DNA from: an uncultured Eubacteriales bacterium
GTDB taxonomy: Bacteria; Bacillota; Clostridia; Oscillospirales; Acutalibacteraceae
Reading direction: 5' to 3'
Assembly: GCA_949293815.1 (NCBI GenBank)
Contig: CASFEZ010000017.1
Span: forward strand, 1-48,863
Length of the DNA stretch: 48,863 bases
A program made the position numbers and the translations under genes. Below, piece after piece: positions 34,703-46,700 of this stretch. The notes under the pieces are model-generated. The model saw only the letters and a list, made by a program, of their open reading frames with translations, did not search any database and was not told the DNA's origin. Position 1 is the stretch's first letter, and every line of letters starts with the position of its first letter.

Positions 34703-36295
34703 TTACTTATCTTTATTCTGCTCGCCGACCGCCATTTGCTCGCGGGCAAGCTCGGCCATGGCTTCCGCATCGCCGCTGGTGGCGACCTTGGACAGCTTGG
34801 CGCGGCGCTCCAGCAATTCGTTATACATCCGCTCTTTCTTTTCACCATCCAAATCATAGAAAAGCATGGGGATGCAGGAAATCACCGTTGTGACCATCGG
34901 AATAGCAGAATACATCGCAAAGATATAGAACTGGGTTTTATCGCTCTGTTTCTGCCCCTGTACATACAGGGTCTGATCATAGCCGATTAACTCTTTCACT
35001 TTCAGGGTAATGGCGCTGGTGAAAATGCTGGCCAGCTTCGTCGCCAATCCCTTGGCTACGCCGGTCATGGCTTCGGTGCGATAGCCGTTTTTCCATTCGC
35101 AATAGTCCATAGCCTCGTTGTTCATTTCGGTGGGAATGACCTTGCGTACGCCGTAAAACAGCATAAAGACCATTTCCCAAAGCGCCAGCGCAATGCCCAT
35201 GGGCACAATTCGCTTATACATCCCGTTATGCACGCCGCCGATACAGCCGAACAGGAACACGAAAAACAGCACAACATCGCCGATATGTTTACCCGCGATA
35301 TACAAAAAGCGCGAGGAGAATTTCCGCCGGAACCACGGCACGATTAAATAGGATACCGGATGGATGATGGAACCGGGGATACCGGTAATCATACCCAGCG
35401 ATGCAAAGTTCAGCACATCAATAAAGTAATCCGATTTGCTGCCGCCTAAGCTGAACGAACCGAGAATCGATTCGAGGGTCATCAATAAAATCGGCTTGTT
35501 GTTCAAAATGGACTTGATGCCCTGCATTACACTGGGGCGCTCTACCGACTGCATGACCCGTTCCCGGGCAATGGTATTGAACCAAAGCGATGCGCCGCCG
35601 CTGACAATGGAGGTAAAAACACCCATGCCCACATATATGGTCAGGTACATATCGTTAATCGTCTTTCCGCTGCCGGGCTTCAGGATATTATTGCCGACCA
35701 GGTCAATGACCACTGTCATAATCTGCTCGGGCAGCCGTTCGCCCAAAAATCCCGAGAAGAAATTTGCCAGCGTAATCAGCCGCGTTCGATCCACCGGATG
35801 GGGGGTAATGGTTGCAATCAACCCCGTTTGCGCAATGGATTGGAATGTGCCAATCCCCTCGCGCACCAGCCCGAGCATCATATACGCCAAAAATTTCGGG
35901 ATACTGCCGGGTAGGGAATTGGGGAAAAACAAGGGCAAAAGCCAATATAAACAGGTCAGAATTGTGCCGGGACCTGCCAGTAAGACCAGATACGGCTTAA
36001 ATTTACCCCACCGGGTACGGGTTTTATCCACAATCGCGCCGGTGAAAACGTCATTACAAACATCCCAAATACCGTTGATAATGGTAAAAATCTGCTGCAA
36101 ATTGAAATCAATCTGCAAAATATTGGTGACAAAACGGGAATTGTACGCATTGATATTAAAGGACTGCGCCATATCCCAAATCACATAGCCGACGGTTTCC
36201 TTGCGGCCGACATAACGCCGGTTCTCCGCAACATAGCTGTGACCGTCCGCATCGGTCAACTGGACATCTACCGCCGTTTTTTCCTGCTCCGCCAT
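34703..36295 (-). CDS. GPH-family (MFS) sugar:cation symporter
   Basis: A 530-residue membrane protein, paralogue of the product of 12993-14705. It has a 40-residue cytoplasmic N-terminus, about 12 membrane segments, the GPH loop DKTRTRWGKFKPYLVLLAG and a second-half loop with CEWKNGYRTEAMTGVAKGLATK. The C-tail of about 50 residues after FYDLDGEKKERMY is charged and helical (RRAKLSKVATSGDAEAMAEL). GGAGG precedes the ATG. It imports a sugar, glycoside or uronide with a cation. The oxidoreductase/isomerase operon downstream on the same strand is its probable metabolic partner, though a terminator and a separate promoter lie between. Confidence 0.87.
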   Translation of the reverse strand: MAEQEKTAVDVQLTDADGHSYVAENRRYVGRKETVGYVIWDMAQSFNINAYNSRFVTNILQIDFNLQQIFTIINGIWDVCNDVFTGAIVDKTRTRWGKFKPYLVLLAGPGTILTCLYWLLPLFFPNSLPGSIPKFLAYMMLGLVREGIGTFQSIAQTGLIATITPHPVDRTRLITLANFFSGFLGERLPEQIMTVVIDLVGNNILKPGSGKTINDMYLTIYVGMGVFTSIVSGGASLWFNTIARERVMQSVERPSVMQGIKSILNNKPILLMTLESILGSFSLGGSKSDYFIDVLNFASLGMITGIPGSIIHPVSYLIVPWFRRKFSSRFLYIAGKHIGDVVLFFVFLFGCIGGVHNGMYKRIVPMGIALALWEMVFMLFYGVRKVIPTEMNNEAMDYCEWKNGYRTEAMTGVAKGLATKLASIFTSAITLKVKELIGYDQTLYVQGQKQSDKTQFYIFAMYSAIPMVTTVISCIPMLFYDLDGEKKERMYNELLERRAKLSKVATSGDAEAMAELAREQMAVGEQNKDK

Positions 36296-36313
36296 AGGCT
36301 GCCTCCTCTTCTG

Positions 36314-36331
36314 TCAATCGATATAGATTGA
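36314..36331. promoter_or_regulatory. 18-bp operator-like palindrome at the symporter start of transcription
   Basis: TCAATC-GATATA-GATTGA is a perfect interrupted palindrome covering the expected +1 region just after the -10 box, a classic place for a repressor. No regulator gene is encoded in the window. Confidence 0.55.
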
Positions 36332-36359
36332 TTCTATCATTTATATCTACTTTTTTCAA
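36331..36359 (-). promoter_or_regulatory. Promoter of the 34703-36295 symporter
   Basis: Minus strand: TTGAAA (36359-36354), a 17-base spacer and TAGAAT (36336-36331). Confidence 0.75.
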
Positions 36360-36440
36360 GGTGTTTTATGAATATTTGTATATTTTTTTAACAGCAGCGC
36401 CGATAAAAATAAATGGCTGTTCTTTTTTCGCACTTCGCAC

Positions 36441-36469
36441 TTGACGGAAGGAAGCAAACGAGCTACAAT
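36441..36469 (+). promoter_or_regulatory. Promoter of azlCD
   Basis: TTGACG at 36441-36446, a 17-base spacer and TACAAT at 36464-36469, about 40 bases before azlC. Confidence 0.75.
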
Positions 36470-36509
36470 AGCTTTGTTTGCGTCAACGGGGACGAAGAGG
36501 TGAAGGGAT

Positions 36510-37226
36510 ATGACGCATCGGCAATATTTTATAAAAGGCGCAAAAGACGGTATCCCGATTTTTCTGGGGTATTTTGCTGTCGCGCTAACGCTGGGAATCA
36601 CCGCAAAAAACGCAGGGATTACGCCGTTTCAGGCAATGCTGACCAGTCTGACCAATAACACCTCCGCCGGGGAATTTATCGGCTTTACGCTGATTGCCGA
36701 AGGCGGCAGCTATTTGGAAATGATTGTTATGGAATTTGTGGCAAACGCCCGGTATCTTTTAATGTCCTGTGCATTAAGCCAGAAAATGGATACCAAAACG
36801 CCGGTTTGGCAGCGGCTTTTGATGGGGCACGGCGTAACGGATGAAATTTTCGGTCTGTCGATTTCCGTTCCCGGGAAGCTCGACCCGTTTTACACCTACG
36901 GCGCCATTGCGGTAGCGGTGCCGGGCTGGACGGGCGGCACCTTTTTTGGAGTAATATTGGGCAATGTGCTGCCGGTCTCGGTGGTCAGCGCTTTAAGCGT
37001 TGGGCTGTTCGGTATGTTTATCGCCGCTTTTATTCCGCCCGCAAAAAAGGACAGGGTGGTTGCGGGCACAGTAGCCGCCGCCTTTGCGCTGAGCTTTCTG
37101 GTCAACCGGTGGTCGGTTTTTTCCGGCATGTCCTCCGGGCTGAAGACTATTCTTTTAACCGTTGTTATTTCCGCTGCTGCTGCCCTGCTCTTTCCAAGAA
37201 AGGAGGAGGAAGCGGATGTCGGGTAA
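36510..37226 (+). CDS. azlC: AzlC family branched-chain amino acid exporter, large subunit
   Basis: A 238-residue membrane protein with about seven hydrophobic segments. The opening GAKDGIPIFLGYFAVALTLG and the ARYLLMSCAL block are typical of AzlC. With AzlD it forms a two-part exporter of branched-chain amino acids and analogues such as azaleucine. AGAGGTGAAGGG precedes the ATG. Its end overlaps azlD by 11 bases, so the two are coupled. Confidence 0.93.
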   Translation: MTHRQYFIKGAKDGIPIFLGYFAVALTLGITAKNAGITPFQAMLTSLTNNTSAGEFIGFTLIAEGGSYLEMIVMEFVANARYLLMSCALSQKMDTKTPVWQRLLMGHGVTDEIFGLSISVPGKLDPFYTYGAIAVAVPGWTGGTFFGVILGNVLPVSVVSALSVGLFGMFIAAFIPPAKKDRVVAGTVAAAFALSFLVNRWSVFSGMSSGLKTILLTVVISAAAALLFPRKEEEADVG

Positions 37227-37533
37227 TATTTATATCTACATCGCCTGTATGGCTGTTACAACCTATCTGGTGCGCATTTTGCCTTTGACGCTGATTCGCA
37301 AACAGATACAGAACCGTTTTATCCGCTCCTTTTTATATTATGTGCCATATGTGACTTTGGCGGTGATGACTTTCCCCGCCATACTGGACGCAACGCAGGA
37401 ACCGCTGGCAGCCGTGCTGGCGCTGATTGTTGCCATCCTACTGGCATATTTTGAAAAAAGCCTGTTCCTGGTCTGTGTATGCGCCTGCGCAACCGTCTTT
37501 GTCACCGAATGGCTTATCCATATGACCGCATAA
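37216..37533 (+). CDS. azlD: AzlD family branched-chain amino acid exporter, small subunit
   Basis: A 105-residue membrane protein with four hydrophobic segments, starting MSGNIYIYIACMAVTTYLVR. PLTLIRKQIQNRFIRSFLYY and YVTLAVMTFPAIL are the family blocks. The start is ATG 37216, with AGGAGGAGG a few bases upstream inside the azlC end; the frame is open further back but without a start signal. The length suits AzlD (100-110). A hairpin with a T-run follows. Confidence 0.92.
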   Translation: MSGNIYIYIACMAVTTYLVRILPLTLIRKQIQNRFIRSFLYYVPYVTLAVMTFPAILDATQEPLAAVLALIVAILLAYFEKSLFLVCVCACATVFVTEWLIHMTA

Positions 37534-37544
37534 AACAGGCAGAG

Positions 37545-37594
37545 CAGCCGAATCGATAACCGAAAAAAGCAAACACGGCTGTTTCGGCTTTTTG
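37545..37594 (+). terminator. Terminator of azlCD
   Basis: CAGCCG (37545-37550) pairs with CGGCTG (37576-37581). An overlapping CCGAAA/TTTCGG pairing is an alternative. TTTTTGATTTTT follows. Confidence 0.6.
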
Positions 37595-37661
37595 ATTTTT
37601 ACCGCAGCCTCTTTCCCTTTTTTTGCTGTAGCTTTTTATTTTAACAACGGAACCGATAGAA

Positions 37662-37718
37662 AACCCCCTTCGCGCAGTCACTCGAAAAACAGGCATTTGA
37701 GTCTGCGCGAAGGGGGTT
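37662..37718 (-). terminator. Very strong terminator of the giant gene
   Basis: AACCCCCTTCGCGCAG (37662-37677) is perfectly complementary over 16 bases to CTGCGCGAAGGGGGTT (37703-37718), and an inner ACTC/GAGT extends it. On the minus strand TTTTCT follows. Confidence 0.85.
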
Positions 37719-37770
37719 ATATTATTGCAGCTTGGTCTTATGCGTTCACCTGCAACGGAAGCAGATCAGA

Positions 37771-40700
37771 TCATCTTGTAAACAGAGATTTAATCCATTC
37801 AAAGATGGCCTTGAACCAGTTGATAATCTTCTGGAAGAACGGAATCAGACCGCTGGAAGCAACGCCGTCCTCATCCAGAACATCTTCGGTGAAGCCGAAC
37901 AGGGAATCCAGCGCATTGCCGAAGTTAATCAGATAATCGGACTCCGCCTGGTTAAACAGCTTCATAATAAACTTCCACTTGCCGTTCACATCGTCGAACC
38001 AGTCAAGGGTTTCCTCGGTGCCTACATCCACGCCATAGTAGACATAGTACAGCACGCCCAGAATCATATTGATGCCGTGGGGCTTGCTGGTGTACTCGGC
38101 GAAGGTGTCGTACAGGGCGATGACATATTCCGTGTCCTCCGCAGAGGTATTCTCGCGGATCCATGCGCGGATGGCATCGCGGTTCTCCTCCATGGTCAGC
38201 CACTTGAGCGCCAGACGCAGGATAATTGTCAGCATATCGGCCTTGGACGCGACAGCGCTCTGGTCGTTGACATATTCCATGGTAAACGCCTTGTCACCGG
38301 TGCGGGAGGTGAATGCCACCATTCTGCCCACCGTCAGTTCCTGCAGTGCGGAGCCCACCAGCGGCTGAAGCGTTACGCCCATATCGCCCAATTTTTCGAG
38401 CAGCATGGTATACAGCTTCTCAAAGTCCATGGTTTCGAGGTCGAAGCCAATCAGCTCATACAAATCGACTTCCACCATCGGTTCAATGGCAGTCAGCACC
38501 TGATAGACCGGGTGCAGCAGGTTCTTGAAGGAGGTATCCAGTCCCTTGGAGTTGATGAAGTAAATAATGCCGGGCAGCACATCGAAGATGCGGTTCAGCG
38601 GATCCGCCAGCACATAGTCGATGAAGTCAAAGACCGGGTTCAGGATATTGGTAATCAGCGTATCCTCGTTGACAGCCGCGTCCGCATAATACTGTTCGGG
38701 GCTGACAATGGAGGCGCTGTCGCGGTCAAGGGCTTCGAGAATGGGGATGATGCCCTCCACATAGCCGTTGCCGCCGGGCAGCACAATCAAATCGGAGCCG
38801 TCCAAATCGTTGAAGATAGCCAAATCCTCATCCAGAAGCACCCACTTGAGCACCGGCAGCAAGGGTCTGACCAGCGTAACCAGTGCGTTGGTGAAGCCCT
38901 GACGGTCACCGTCGGCAAAGCCCCAATCGGTATTGCCGTCCCGGTACTGCTCGTAAACGGTCAGGTCAACGCCCAGTGCGCGTTTGACAACCTCTTTGAT
39001 ATGACCGTCCGCATCCACTTCGTCAATCTTATCCAGCAGCTCGCCGAGCTTTTCGGCAATGGCGTTGACATTCTTTTGCGTGTACAGGCTCTCGCCTACC
39101 AGAGAGGTGACCAGATCGCCCACGCTGCCGATATCGATGCCGTTGATGCGGATACCCAAAAGCCGCGACAGCTCACCGATGAAATCGTTCAGATGTCCGG
39201 CAACCTCGTTCGCCTTTTCGCGCGTCCAGTACTCGTCATAAGCGTAATCGAAGTTTTCGGTCACACCCAAAAGCGGGGAGGCAACCTTATTCACCCACTC
39301 ATCTGCAATTTCGGTGTAGTTGTTTTTGGTAAACAGCCACTGATAGTCAAGGTACTTGTCATCTTTCTTCAACGACAGCACCGCGTTGATGGCGGTGAAG
39401 GTATCTTCGCCCAGCAGGTCGGTCAGAACTGCTTCGTTTGCATCATAGGCAAATACATTCACCACGGTAGAAACGAGAATGGTCAGCATATCAATGGCGT
39501 TCAGAGCGGATTCGTCATCGGAGTATGCCATACGGTACGCGGTATGACCGTTCGCGGAGGTGTACCGCTCCACTTCGCCAATCGCAAAGGTTTCGTACAG
39601 GTTGACGCCCTCATAGGTGACGGCGCTGTTGACCTCGATGCCGGTCAAAGCTTTTACAATATTAAAGATGCCGACAATATCGAGATTGTAAATATCAATG
39701 CCCATCTCGTCTAGCCCGAACAGGGAGTTCAGATCGGAGTAGTCGTCGCCGGTAAGAACCGCGACATTTTCCAGAACGCTGACCAGCGGCGCGATCAGGT
39801 TGCGCACGCTGACCGACAGACCGTTGGCATTGATGAAGTAAATCAGGTTCGGCAGCATGGCAACAATCTGCTCCACGCCGTCCTCGCTTGCGGCAATGGC
39901 ATCGACCTTGCCCAGAAGGCAATCGATGGTAATCCGCAGCGCTTCGATGGAATCGAGCGTGGCGGGGTCATACGCCGGCACTTCGCAGCCGAAGGCCTCC
40001 AGAATCGGGATAAGCCCCTCTTCAAAGCCGTTGCCGCCGCCAATCTCAATGGCGTTGGCGCCATCCTTACCGTAGAAAATCTTCAGCGCGTTTTCTTCGC
40101 CCACCAGAATCCAATCAAGGATATTGGAGAACGGCTCGAAAATGGCCAACAGCTCGTTGATAAAGGTTTCTCTGTCGTAAATTTCATTGTTTTCATCGGT
40201 GATTTCGGTGTCGATATACACATCCCAGGCGGAAGCGTCCACACCGAGAACCACGCCGACCACGGTCTGTAAGGTTTCATCCAGCCCCTGAATGGCCTCG
40301 CCAATCAGTTTGCCGACCGCGTAAACATTCTTTTTGCTGTACAGCTCGGCGCCGCTCCACGCATCGCCGATATAAGCTGCCAGCGTATCGTAGCCGCCGT
40401 CCTCGCTGCCGCCGGTAGCCGCTTTGATAACGGTATTGACGATATCATAGAAATTCTCGCGGATATAGGTCGCGGTGTCTTCGTTCCAGATATTGTTGTA
40501 TTGCAGGTAACCCATGGTAGATTTATCATAGGAAACCGCAACCTTGGAGCCGTCTTCGGGGAAGGAAGCGGAACCGACATTCGCGTCAAAGTAGAACCAG
40601 TCGAATTTCGAGTAGGTATCCGGATTGACGGTGGTGTTCATCAGCGACAAAATGGCCTGATACACATCTGCACCGAAGGTCTCCTCAAAGAATGCCGCAT

Positions 40701-43700
40701 TGCCCGGATATTTCAACACATCCAGCGCCGAGCAGACCAGAATGGTAAACATATCCAGCATATCAAGTGATGCCGGGTCGTCAGACAAATCCATCCGGTA
40801 AGCGATATGTCCGTTCGCGGAAACAACCTGTGAAACTTCGCCAATGGCAAGGGTTTCAAGATAGCTCGCTTCAAAAATCATCTCGCCGTTATCATCATAG
40901 AGGTAATTGCCTTCTTCATCTGTGGCGGGAAGAGAAACCGCATGGGTGATATCCAGACCGTCCGTCAGCGCGTAAACGATGTCAAACACACCGGTCAGCG
41001 TTAAATCGTAAATATCAATACCCATTTCCTGCAGACCCAGCAGCTCGTTCAGATCCGTTTCCGAATCTCCAGTCAAAGGCGCAACACGATCCAGAATATT
41101 GGTCACACCGGCAAGCAGGTTCATGACGCTGACCGACAGACCATTGGCGTTGATAAAGTAAATCAGATTCGGAAGCATGGCAATGACCTGTTCGACCGGA
41201 TTTTCGGAATTGACAATGCTTTCCACACGGTCCAGAAGGGCATTGACCGTAACTTCCAAGGCGTCCTCGCCGTTAAAGCTACCAATGATCGGATCGGCAT
41301 TGTACACGACTTCGCAGCCCAGCGCTTCGAGGATCGGGACAAGACCTTCTTCAAAGCCATTCGCGCCGCCGATTGAGATGGCAGCGGAACCGTCTTTGAG
41401 ATAGAACAGTTCAATTGCCTCGTTTTCGCCGACCAGCAGCCAGTCAAGGATCTTTCCAAAGGGGGCAAAGACCTTTACCAGCTCTTCTGCAAACACATCT
41501 TTTGTATACAGTTTATCGTTTTCATCGGTGATTTCCGTATTGATATACTCATCCCATGCACTCAGGTCAATGTCAAGCGCCATACCCAGCAAATCACGGA
41601 TGTTTTCATCAATGCCGGTAATCGCTTCGCCAACCAGCTTACCAACGGCGTAAACATTCTTTTTGGAATAGAGATTCGCGCCGCCCCAGAGATTCTGGAT
41701 GAATTCGGCTGCCGTCTGGCTGCCATCCTCTGCAACTGCCGCAACGATCATGTCCGCCAGCGCATAGAAATTCTCACGGAACATCTCGGCAGTATTTTCG
41801 TTCCAGAGATTATCCTCATTATATTGCAGGTAGCTGTCCAGCAAATAATCCATAGTGGTATTCGAAGGATCAACCGGAACAGCTGCGCCGTCAGCAAAAG
41901 CATCCGCCGTCAGATCACGGTCAAAATAGAACCAGTCATACTGGAAATAGGTATCCACCGTGGTATTCATCAGCGCAACAATGGCGTCATATTGATCGGC
42001 TCCCAGCAGCTCCTTAAAGAATTCTTCATTCTCCGGGAACAGGAATACATCCAGAACCGAGCAAACCAGAATGGTGAACATATCCGTCATATCCAGCGAT
42101 GCCGGATCATCGGACACCTGCATTCTGTAAGCAGTATTGCCGTTCGCCGATGTGTATTGCTCCACTTCACCGATAGCAAGTGTCTCCAGATAACTGGGCT
42201 GATATACCGCAGTGCCATCCGGCAGATAAACCGGGTTGCCTTCGGCATCCTCAGCAGGAAGGGAAACCGCATGAAGAATATCCAAACCATCGACCAGACC
42301 GGCAACAATATGGCAAATGCCGACAAAGTCAAGATTATAGATATCAATGCCCATTTCATCCAAACCGAACAGAGCGTTCAAGTCGGAATAATCTTCTCCT
42401 GTCAGAACAGCCACATTCTCCAGCAGGCTGACCAGCGGCGCGATCAAATTACGCACACTGACCGAGAGTCCGTTGGCGTTGATGAAGTAGATCAGATTCG
42501 GCATCATAGCGACAATCTGTTCAACGGCATCATCGCTGGCTGCAATGGCATCGACCTTGCCGAGCAGGCAGTCAATGGTGATGCGCAGCGCTTCCATGGA
42601 ATCGATCGTTTCAGGATCAAATGCCGGCACTTCGCAGCCGAAGGCTTCAAGGATCGGAATGATCCCCTCTTCAAATCCGTTGCCGCCGCCGATCTTAACA
42701 GCACTTGTGCCGTCCTTGCCGTAAAAGATCTCAAGGGCGTTGTCTTCACCCACCAGGATCCAGTCAAGAATTCGCGCAAAGGGCGAAAAGATATTCAACA
42801 GCTCGCTGATAAAGGTTTCTCTGTCATAAATTTCATTGTTTTCGTTGGTAATTTCCGTGTTGATATAGACATCCCAAGCAGAGGCATCAACACCGAGAAC
42901 GACGCCAACCACCGTTTGCAGGGTTTCGTCAAGCCCCTGAATGGCTTCGCCGATCAGTTTGCCGACCGCATAAACATTCTTTTTGCTGTAAAGCTCAGCG
43001 CCGCTCCACAGCTTGCCGATATACTCCGACGCTGTGGTACTGCCATCCTCTGCAATCGCCGCAACGATCATATCTACAATGTCATAGAAAGATGCACGGA
43101 ACGCATTTGCCATGCCTTCATTCCAAAGATTGTCATCGCTGTATTGCAGGTAGCTGTCCAGCAAATATGCCATGGTGGTTTTTGCAGGATCAACGGTCTG
43201 CGGATTTGTCTGCGCAAAGCTGTCGGCCGTAACGGTGTAATCGTAATAGAACCAGTCAAACTTCGCGTACGCATCCGGATCCATGGAGGTATTCAGCAGC
43301 GACAGAATGGCAGCGTACTTTTCCTCACCAAAAGTTTCGGCAAAGAAAGCCTCGTTACCCGGATATTTAAACACATCCAGCGCCGCGCAAACCAGAATGG
43401 TGAACATATCCAGCGCATCCAAAGCCGCCGGATCATCGGAATATTGCATCCGATAGGCGATATCTCCGTTTGCAGAAGTAAAGGGAACAATTTCGCCGAT
43501 TGCAAAACTCTCAAGGAAGGAAGGTTCAAAGACAAGGTTTCCATCGCTGTCTGTCACCATATTGCCTTCCGCATCCACTGCGGGAAGCGAAACGGCATGG
43601 ATGATATCCAATCCTCCGGTCAGAGCATAAATCACATTGCAAATACCCGGCAATGTCAAATCATAAATGTCAATGCCCATTTCATCCAAACCGAGCAGCG

Positions 43701-46700
43701 CATTCAGATCGGAGTCTTCCCCTGTCAGTTCCGCCACATGATCCAGAACATTCGTCAAAGCCGCCAGCAGGTTCAGCACGCCGGCAGAGAGTCCGTTGGC
43801 ATTGATGAAATAGATCAGGTTCGGCAGCAGAGCAATGACCTGTTCGACCGGGTTTTCAGAATTGACAATGCCTTCCACACGATCCAGAAGGGCATTGACC
43901 GTCACTTCCAAAGCGTCCTCACCGGTAAAGGTCCCGATAATCGGATCGGCGTTGTACTCGACCTCGCAGCCCAGCGCTTCGAGGATCGGGACAAGGCCTT
44001 CTTCAAAGCCATTGGCACCGCCAATGGAAATGGCATCGGTGTTGTCGCTTAAGAAGAACAGGGAAATGGCTTCATTTTCACCAACCAGCAGCCAGTCAAG
44101 GATCTTTCCAAAGGGAGCAAAGACCTTTACCAACTCTTCGGCAAAAACATCTTTCGTATACAGTTCATCGTTTTCAGCGGTAATTTCGGTATTGATATAT
44201 TCATCCCATGCTGTCAGGTCGATATCAAGCACCAGACCCAACAGGGAGCGAATGTTTTCATCAATGCCGGTGATGGCTTCGCCGACCAGCTTACCGACGG
44301 CGTAAACATTCTTTTTGGAATAAAGGTTCGCGCCGCCCCAGAGATTCTGAATGAATTCAGCTGCCGTCTGGCTTCCGTCCTCAGCAACTGCCGCAACGAT
44401 CATATCCGCGAGCTTGTAGAAGTTTTCGCGGAACATTTCTGCGGTTTCCTCATTCCAAATATTCTCGTCGTCGTATTGCAGGTAGCTGTCCAGCAAATAC
44501 GCCATCGTTGTTTTAGCGGGATCAACCGGTTTTGCTGCGCCGTCCGTAAAATCGGCGGCAGTCAGACTGTCATCAAAGTAGAACCAGTCAAATCCCTCAT
44601 ACTGGCTGACCTGGGTTCTCAGAAGATTTTGGATGCCGTTATACAGCGCCTCATCACCCAGCAAATCCACAAGAACCGCTTTGTTCTCTTCGTAATTGAA
44701 AACATCAAAGACGGTATAAATCAAAATGGTAATCAGATCGGCTCTGCCTTCTCGGACGCTCTGATCGTCAGAGAATCCCATTCGGAACGCCCAGCTTCCG
44801 TTCGCGGAACGGAACTGGGTCAGCTCGCCCACATAGAAGTTCTCGAGATAATTGTAAGCGAAGCTCTCGCCGGTCGCCTCGTCGGTGATGTTCATCGTCA
44901 CCGCATCGACAATGTTCAGTCCCAGCTCGTCTTTGACAATCTGCAAAATGTTCATCAGATTCAGCTGGGATACGGGCAGTCCGGTCAGCTCATCCAACAG
45001 CGTTTCCACATCGGCGGAGGTATACTCGTCGCCCAGAATGGCGGGCGCAACGGCCTCAACAAGACCGACGACGGGCGCGAAGAGATTGATAACGCTGACG
45101 GAAAGACCGTTGGCGTTCAGGAAATAGATCAGGTTCGGCAGGATATCCAATACCGCCGTTACCGGGTCATCGGAGGTAACAAGTCCGTCCACGCGCTCCA
45201 ATACCGCGTTGATGGTTTTTTCCAGTACGGTGACCGCCGTGTCGCCCTCTTCCAGCGCAGGCAGGGTGCAGCCGAGCGCTTCGAGAATCGGGATAATACA
45301 GGTTTCATAGCCGCTGCCGCCCGCCAGCACAATCTGGTCGGCGCCGTCCTGGCTATAGAAGAACTTGTAGTCCTTTCCGGTCAAAAGCCAGCTCAGAAGC
45401 CCATCAAGCGGGGTAAAGACTTCTGCCAATGCGTTGGCGAAGGCTTCCCTGCTCATCGGTTCTTCGGAAGCGGTTTCGGGGTCATAGGCATCCCAATAGG
45501 TTAAATCGACTTCCAGGAATACCTCAATCAAATCTTTGAAGTTCTGAATCTCCTCGGGCAGAATATCACGAATGGCTGCCGCCACGGTGGCAACGGTCTT
45601 TTCGGTATAAATCGCGCCGCCGTCCTGCCATACCGAGGTCAGGTATTCGCCAAGGGTGGCATAATCCGTAGCGGAGGAGATGAGCATATTCGCCAAATCG
45701 GAAAGACTCTCATCCAAAAAGGCCGCCAGCTCTTCCGTCCAAAGGTTTTCGGAATTCATGCCCAAATCATTGGCATAGCGGATATAATAGTTGGTACGCA
45801 GCGGCATGGTAATATCGCTGCCGTCATAGGAGGTATAGTCCAGCTTATCACTTTCATCGGCATACAGGTCGTTGAAATAGAACCAGTCGATGCTGCGCAG
45901 AACGCCCGGGTCAATATCCGCGCTGCGCAGAGCCGTCTTCAGCTGGGTGATTACCTGTTTTTCGCCGCCGAAAATCATATCATCCAAAATGGCGGCATTG
46001 TCGCCCCACAGAACCAGATCCAGCGCCAGGCTCAGCAACACGGTAATGGTATTGGCGGGGTCATTCTTATTGCTGCCCGCGCCGGCGCCGATGCCCTCAT
46101 AGAAGGTATAGCGCTCATAGCCGCAGGCGGCAGATTTGCTCGTTACCTTTTGGTTATCCACCGAGCAGATGGCGTCTACGCCGTAGACCAGCGGCGAAAG
46201 GTCAAGCCCGGTCAGCGCTTCGCCCAAAGGCGCCAGCGCGTGCAGGGACAAATCTTTCACATCAAAGGCGATAACCGTGCCCTCGGGCAGGGAATCGGCC
46301 AGCGAATCGTTCAAAAGCGTTCCCACAAGACCGCCGATGTCCAAATCATAAATCGGTCTGGCGGTATCCAGCAGTGTCAGAACCGGCTGCAGCAGGTTCA
46401 GCAGCAGGCTCGACAGGCCGTTGCTTTGAATAAAGTACAGCAAAGAGGGAAGCACATCTACCAGCAGTATTTTGGCAAGGTTTTCGCCGGAGACGGAATC
46501 CACATAATCAAACGCAAGGTTAATCAGGTGCTGTATCTTCGCGTCCGCATCGCCCAGGGCGTCAAATTCCGCCTGGGTCAAAATCAATTCATCGGGCACG
46601 CCAAAGGCTTCCAGCAGCGGGATAATGGCGGAATCGTAGCCGTTGTAGCCCTTAATCGTCAGAGCGTCAAACAGCGTGCCGTCTTTGCCGGACAGGAAAA

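Noticed and set aside
37732-39714. Long plus-strand open frame (about 660 codons) and similar ones at 41824-44052, 44476-45504 and 46150-47802
   Set aside because: They lie antisense to the giant repeat gene, repeat in step with its units and have no ribosome sites or protein-like composition; they follow from the codon bias of the real gene.
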